A DNA stretch of 16,039 nt from Angelakisella sp. (GTDB lineage Bacteria > Bacillota > Clostridia > Oscillospirales > Ruminococcaceae), in the NCBI GenBank assembly GCA_020024515.1, contig JAHHTR010000043.1, positions 1-16,039 of the forward strand, written 5' to 3'. Every line of letters starts with the position of its first letter. Within the stretch, counting starts at the first letter, position 1. Shown piece by piece: positions 13,586-16,039 of this stretch. The notes under the pieces were generated by a model. The model was not told where the DNA came from and ran no database searches. It saw nothing but the letters and a program-made list of their open reading frames with translations. Made by a program: the position numbers and the translations under genes.

Positions 13586-13969
13586 TTACTTTGTTTTTCC
13601 TGCTGAATTGTTTTTTTCAACTATTTCACAGTCAACAATTTCAACTACTTCTTGCTCACGTTTGTTTTGTGTTTTATAAAAACTCATTCCAAGCTTAACC
13701 AAAAACATTATTAAAAATGAAAGTAAAACTATTGGGGATACAATAGCTTGCAAAACCGTAAAAATTATTGCAATTACTTTGTTTTCACACTTGATATTCA
13801 GTTTATATAACTTACGAACATTAAATACTAAAATTAAAAGTGACAAGATAACTGTAAGAACTATTGCCACAAATCTCCATTTTTCATTATAATTTTCACC
13901 TAAAAAATACGCAAAGCCGGAACCGAAAATCGCAACTAAAAATACCCATGAAAAAAGAGCGGTTACCAT
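13586..13969 (-). CDS. Small membrane protein, 127 residues, N-terminus uncertain
   Basis: I do not recognise this protein. From ATG 13969 it has three hydrophobic segments (about residues 3-23, 33-50 and 64-92), two basic loops, and a polar C-terminal tail (about 100-127) rich in Glu and Lys that should lie in the cytoplasm. The frame is open further up to a TTG at 14026, but that extension is Tyr/Phe-rich, has no ribosome binding site and does not look like a natural N-terminus. The ribosome binding site lies instead before a 26-codon ORF in another frame, which reads as a membrane helix and stops 4 bases past this ATG. Either the two are coupled cistrons, or the gene has suffered a one-base shift and the intact protein would have about 150 residues and four segments. 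Confidence 0.6.
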   Translation of the reverse strand: MVTALFSWVFLVAIFGSGFAYFLGENYNEKWRFVAIVLTVILSLLILVFNVRKLYKLNIKCENKVIAIIFTVLQAIVSPIVLLSFLIMFLVKLGMSFYKTQNKREQEVVEIVDCEIVEKNNSAGKTK

Positions 13970-14043
13970 ATACCCATACCCATAATTAAATAAATAAGTA
14001 TCAAAATAAAAATAATAGAAAACCAAATAAAAAACTGTGTCAT
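13963..14043 (-). CDS. 26-residue hydrophobic ORF overlapping the membrane-protein gene
   Basis: Starting at ATG 14043, 11 bases after GGAG, this ORF encodes MTQFFIWFSIIFILILIYLI plus a short Met/Gly end. It looks like a single membrane-spanning helix with a polar N-terminus. Its TAA (13965-13963) overlaps the downstream ATG at 13969-13967 (ATGGTAA), so a ribosome finishing here could restart on the longer ORF. It lies one frame off that ORF. It may be a true leader peptide, or the detached first helix of a frameshifted gene. No slippery heptamer for programmed frameshifting is seen at the junction. Confidence 0.4.
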   Translation of the reverse strand: MTQFFIWFSIIFILILIYLIMGMGIW

Positions 14044-14060
14044 AATTAAACTATCTCCTT

Positions 14061-14107
14061 TTTTAAAAAATAGCTTCAAAAGGCAAAAAAACCTTTTGAA
14101 GCTATTT
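14061..14107 (-). terminator. Strong intrinsic terminator between spoIID and the membrane-protein gene
   Basis: Arms 14068-14083 and 14092-14107 make a perfect 16-bp stem with an 8-base loop. Read on the minus strand a run of T follows at once, the full form of a rho-independent terminator. It lies 65 bases after the spoIID stop and only a few bases before the GGAG of the downstream gene. It therefore either ends spoIID transcription or works as an attenuator in that gene's leader. Confidence 0.85.
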
Positions 14108-14126
14108 GTAATTTTACCATAATTAA

Positions 14127-14155
14127 AATATAGCATTTGTAATATATAAAGTCAA
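14127..14155 (-). promoter_or_regulatory. Predicted vegetative promoter before the hairpin leader
   Basis: On the minus strand TTGACT (14155-14150), a 17-base spacer and TATATT (14132-14127) match the sigma-A consensus at 10 of 12 positions with ideal spacing. A start near 14120 would put the terminator hairpin about 12 bases into the transcript, before the membrane-protein ribosome binding site. The match could be chance in AT-rich DNA, though TTGAC plus exact spacing is less likely by chance than a -10 alone. Confidence 0.55.
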
Positions 14156-14171
14156 CTTTTAATATAGCAAA

Positions 14172-15362
14172 TTATACTGTATTAAAATTCATTAAAGTAG
14201 TATTAGGATAATAATGATTAAGTATTTCTTCAAAACTGCTGCCTTGACGAGCCATATAATCTGCTCCGTTCTGAGAGAGACCAACACCATGACCATAACC
14301 ACATACAATAATCATAAAATTATTGCCTTGTCTCTCTATACTAAAACAACTGCTACGTAATCCAAGCAAGTTTCTGAAATCCAAACCTGAAATAGTTTTA
14401 TTTCCAACTCTTATTTCTGTTACATAGCCTGAATCTGACCTTGATATTACTTCAAACCAAGTATTTATATCTTGCAAAAACTTTGCATCCGCAACCGCAA
14501 GTTTTTCCTTTATATCCTCGGGTGAAATGACAACAGTTGTTTTATAATCCTTTGCCAAAATATCTGCAGAACTTGAAACTGCGGTTAAATAAGGCAAAGG
14601 TTCTCCCCATACATTTTCACTTTTTTCAGTATTTCCCGAACTTATCGCATGATATGCCGCTGCTATTGGTTCATTATTATAGGTTAAAATATACTTTTCC
14701 GCAACCTGTGCGGCATCTTTAATCTTTTCCCAATTATAATTCCAGTTATCACCATAAAATTCTTTTATTTTATCAAACGTAGCATAACCTTGTCTATTTT
14801 CTACATCAACAGAAAAATCTGCTCCTTTTAAATTCGGATTGGGATTTTGTTGTTGCTTTTGTACATTATATATTGCATAACTTAATGCTGCTATACCCTG
14901 TGCTGTAAGAGCCTCTGTATGAAAAGTTGACGGCATTTCTGCTGCTATCGCACCAACAACATAGTCTGACACATTTACCTTTATTATTTTTCCCGAACTT
15001 TTATCATAAAGATTAAAATAATCCCTATCAAAAGTATAAATGTTTTTTTTTATTGTATTTTCTTGTTTATCTGTCTGTTCTACTTGGTCTACCAATTTAT
15101 CTTTTTGAGGCAAAATAGTTGAAGAACTTTCTTCTGATATTGTACTTGTACTACTATTAATTAAAGAGTTTTGATTTACAGAAGATATTTCATCACTACT
15201 GCTGTTTATATTATTAATAACAGGAATTTTTGTACTATCACTAATACTTGTATTTTGGGGTTCTTCCTTTGCCATTACTGTACTATTTTGTGATATTGAT
15301 ATTATTGGAATAAATACTATTACAATAACTAAAAATAAAACTACTATTAAATCCTTATTCAT
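14172..15362 (-). CDS. spoIID: Stage II sporulation protein D, SpoIID (SpoIID/LytB domain)
   Basis: SpoIID is a membrane-anchored lytic transglycosylase that, with SpoIIM and SpoIIP, thins septal peptidoglycan and drives engulfment during sporulation. The 396-residue protein has one N-terminal membrane segment (about 5-24), then a long Ser/Thr/Asn/Glu-rich linker (about 25-105), then the SpoIID domain. Landmarks are V-V-G-A-I-A-A-E-M-P (135-143), with Glu142 at the catalytic position, the H-A-I-S-S-G-N-T segment near 238, V-W-G-E-P-L-P-Y-L near 251-259, and the closing YGHGVGLSQNGADYMARQG (356-374) with the L-N-H-Y-Y-P motif. The linker makes it somewhat longer than B. subtilis SpoIID. The ribosome binding site is TAGGAGGT. 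I found no convincing sigma-E promoter in the short gap to the rRNA terminator, though one is expected. Confidence 0.9.
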   Translation of the reverse strand: MNKDLIVVLFLVIVIVFIPIISISQNSTVMAKEEPQNTSISDSTKIPVINNINSSSDEISSVNQNSLINSSTSTISEESSSTILPQKDKLVDQVEQTDKQENTIKKNIYTFDRDYFNLYDKSSGKIIKVNVSDYVVGAIAAEMPSTFHTEALTAQGIAALSYAIYNVQKQQQNPNPNLKGADFSVDVENRQGYATFDKIKEFYGDNWNYNWEKIKDAAQVAEKYILTYNNEPIAAAYHAISSGNTEKSENVWGEPLPYLTAVSSSADILAKDYKTTVVISPEDIKEKLAVADAKFLQDINTWFEVISRSDSGYVTEIRVGNKTISGLDFRNLLGLRSSCFSIERQGNNFMIIVCGYGHGVGLSQNGADYMARQGSSFEEILNHYYPNTTLMNFNTV

Positions 15363-15421
15363 ATGGACCTCCTATATTTTAATTGCTATTACATTATATT
15401 AAAACATAGAAGAAATTATAC

Positions 15422-15458
15422 AAAAAAATAACGTATACCACATAAGTGGTATACGTTA
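15422..15458 (-). terminator. Terminator of the rRNA/tRNA transcription unit
   Basis: A perfect 13-bp stem (arms 15429-15441 and 15446-15458) with an ATAA loop is followed on the minus strand by a run of T. It lies 5 bases past the CCA end of tRNA-Glu, in the right orientation to end the 23S-5S-tRNA unit. Confidence 0.9.
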
Positions 15459-15463
15459 CTATT

Positions 15464-15538
15464 TGGTGACCCGTGCGAGAATTGAACTCGCGATACCGCC
15501 GTGAAAGGGCGATGTCTTAACCTCTTGACCAACGGGCC
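15464..15538 (-). tRNA. tRNA-Glu (anticodon TTC)
   Basis: The minus strand folds as a full cloverleaf: acceptor GGCCCGT against ACGGGTC, a D-arm with GGTCAAGAGGTTAAGAC, an anticodon loop CTTTCAC giving TTC (15505-15503), a T-arm GCGAG-TTCAATT-CTCGC, discriminator A and an encoded CCA (15466-15464). TTC reads glutamate codons GAA and GAG. It is the last gene before the terminator. Confidence 0.97.
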
Positions 15539-15545
15539 ATATCTG

Positions 15546-15570
15546 TAAGGGGTAATTTGTTCACCCCTTA
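15546..15570 (-). other. Hairpin in the spacer between the two tRNAs
   Basis: TAAGGGGT (15546-15553) and ACCCCTTA (15563-15570) form a perfect 8-bp stem that fills most of the 32-base spacer. One arm directly abuts the CCA end of tRNA-Met. There is no T-tract, so a terminator is unlikely; a processing or folding aid for the tRNA precursor is the simplest reading. Confidence 0.45.
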
Positions 15571-15647
15571 TGGTAGCGGTAGTAGGATTCGAACCGACGA
15601 CACTCCGGGTATGAACCGAATGCTCTAGCCAACTGAGCTATACCGCC
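15571..15647 (-). tRNA. tRNA-Met, elongator (anticodon CAT)
   Basis: Cloverleaf on the minus strand: acceptor GGCGGTA against TACCGCT (first pair G-U), D-arm GCTCAGTTGGCTAGAGC, anticodon loop TTCATAC giving CAT (15613-15611), T-loop TTCGAAT, CCA encoded at 15573-15571. The sequence closely matches the B. subtilis elongator tRNA-Met. The paired acceptor end and the absence of the G-C triplet run in the anticodon stem argue against the initiator. An isoleucine (lysidine) CAT tRNA is less likely. Confidence 0.92.
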
Positions 15648-15667
15648 ATACGGAACTGACAAGTCAT

Positions 15668-15696
15668 ATTATACATTAAAAATATAATCTTGTCAA
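15668..15696 (-). promoter_or_regulatory. Perfect-consensus vegetative promoter for the tRNA pair
   Basis: On the minus strand TTGACA (15696-15691), exactly 17 bases, and TATAAT (15673-15668) match the sigma-A consensus at 12 of 12 positions. A start near 15661 would lie about 14 bases before tRNA-Met. It sits after 5S rRNA, so it would drive the tRNAs apart from the rRNA operon promoter. Confidence 0.85.
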
Positions 15697-15702
15697 GTGT
15701 TT

Positions 15703-15733
15703 AAAAAAATGATTCTATAATAAATTTACAGAA
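15703..15733 (-). terminator. Weak candidate terminator after 5S rRNA
   Basis: An 8-bp AT-rich stem with one G-U pair (15726-15733 with 15713-15720, 5-base loop) is followed on the minus strand by seven T (15709-15703), just before the tRNA promoter. The stem is weak, so partial termination is the most that can be suggested. Confidence 0.35.
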
Positions 15734-15741
15734 ACACATCA

Positions 15742-15859
15742 ATACCGGCAAAGACCTATTTTCACAGGCAGCTTCCCGCCAACTATCTTCGGCACGTATG
15801 AGCTTAACTACTGTGTTCGGAATGGGAACAGGTGGGACCTCATAGTAATAAATACCGGT
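15742..15859 (-). rRNA. rrf: 5S ribosomal RNA
   Basis: The minus strand carries the conserved 5S core CCCATTCCGAACACAGTAGTTAAGC. The ends (ACCGGTATTTATTA and TTTGCCGGTAT) pair to close helix I, which sets the boundaries to within a few bases. It lies about 75 bases after the 23S 3' end. Within that spacer only a short hairpin (TGAGGG-TATG-CTCTCA on the minus strand) is visible. Confidence 0.95.
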
Positions 15860-15934
15860 TTAAAATTGTCTGAGAGCATACCCTCAAAATCGAACAATGA
15901 ATGTTTACTATTAATGCTAATGACTTAACTCTAT

Positions 15935-16039
15935 TAGGTCAAGCCCTCGACCGATTAGTACACGCTAGCTGAACATATCACTATGCTTACACTTTGTGCC
16001 TATCAACCTTGTAGTCTTCAAGGGGTCTTACCTGATTAA
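15935..16039 (-). rRNA. rrl: 23S ribosomal RNA, 3' end (partial)
   Basis: The minus strand shows the conserved 3' terminus of 23S rRNA: AAGACCCCTTGAAGACTACA, GTTGATAGGC, TGTTCAGCTAGC, then CTAATCGGTCGAGGGCTTGACC. About 105 bases are inside the window; the rest lies beyond its right edge. The 3' end is placed near 15935 by similarity to known ends and may be off by a few bases. Confidence 0.96.

Overview
The window comes from an AT-rich, motile, endospore-forming member of the Bacillota, most likely a clostridium. The flagellar gene order (flgM-flgN-flgK-flgL-DUF6470-fliW-csrA) is the classic Gram-positive late-flagellar order. A spoIID gene implies sporulation, and the elongator tRNA-Met closely resembles the Bacillus one. 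I cannot name a genus from sequence alone. No mobile element, CRISPR array or phage region was found, and no stretch above 300 bases lacks a gene.

Region 1 (about 110-8590, + strand) is a late-flagellar cluster. It encodes the anti-sigma factor FlgM, the chaperone FlgN, the hook-filament junction proteins FlgK and FlgL, a DUF6470 protein, the FliW/CsrA regulator pair, an unrecognised 161-residue protein, the filament cap FliD and the flagellin chaperone FliS. Two strong sigma-D (sigma-28 type) promoters with identical -10 elements (GTCGATAT) stand before flgM and before fliD, so the cluster reads as two sigma-D units. fliW, csrA and the unknown gene are joined by one-base stop/start overlaps (TAATG). 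FliD is very long (864 residues), apparently because its middle module is duplicated. No flagellin gene is present; the unknown gene and fliD follow csrA, where hag stands in Bacillus subtilis.

Region 2 (about 8650-13440, - strand) is a housekeeping operon: metG, a 65-residue coiled-coil ORF, prfB, rsmA and a flavin-reductase-like gene. It converges on fliS at a hairpin pair near 8600-8690. The prfB gene is continuous and lacks the usual programmed frameshift.

Region 3 (about 13586-15362, - strand) holds a small membrane-protein gene whose first membrane segment lies in a different frame, and spoIID. Between them are a consensus-like promoter and a perfect 16-bp hairpin with a T-tract placed directly before the ribosome binding site.

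Region 4 (15422-16039, - strand) is the distal end of a ribosomal RNA operon: the 23S 3' end, 5S, tRNA-Met(CAT), tRNA-Glu(TTC) and a strong terminator. A perfect TTGACA-N17-TATAAT promoter after 5S suggests that the two tRNAs can be transcribed independently.

I see no clearly new biological system. The items most worth a second look are the unknown gene between csrA and fliD, the duplicated FliD module, the split membrane gene with its hairpin leader, and the private tRNA promoter.
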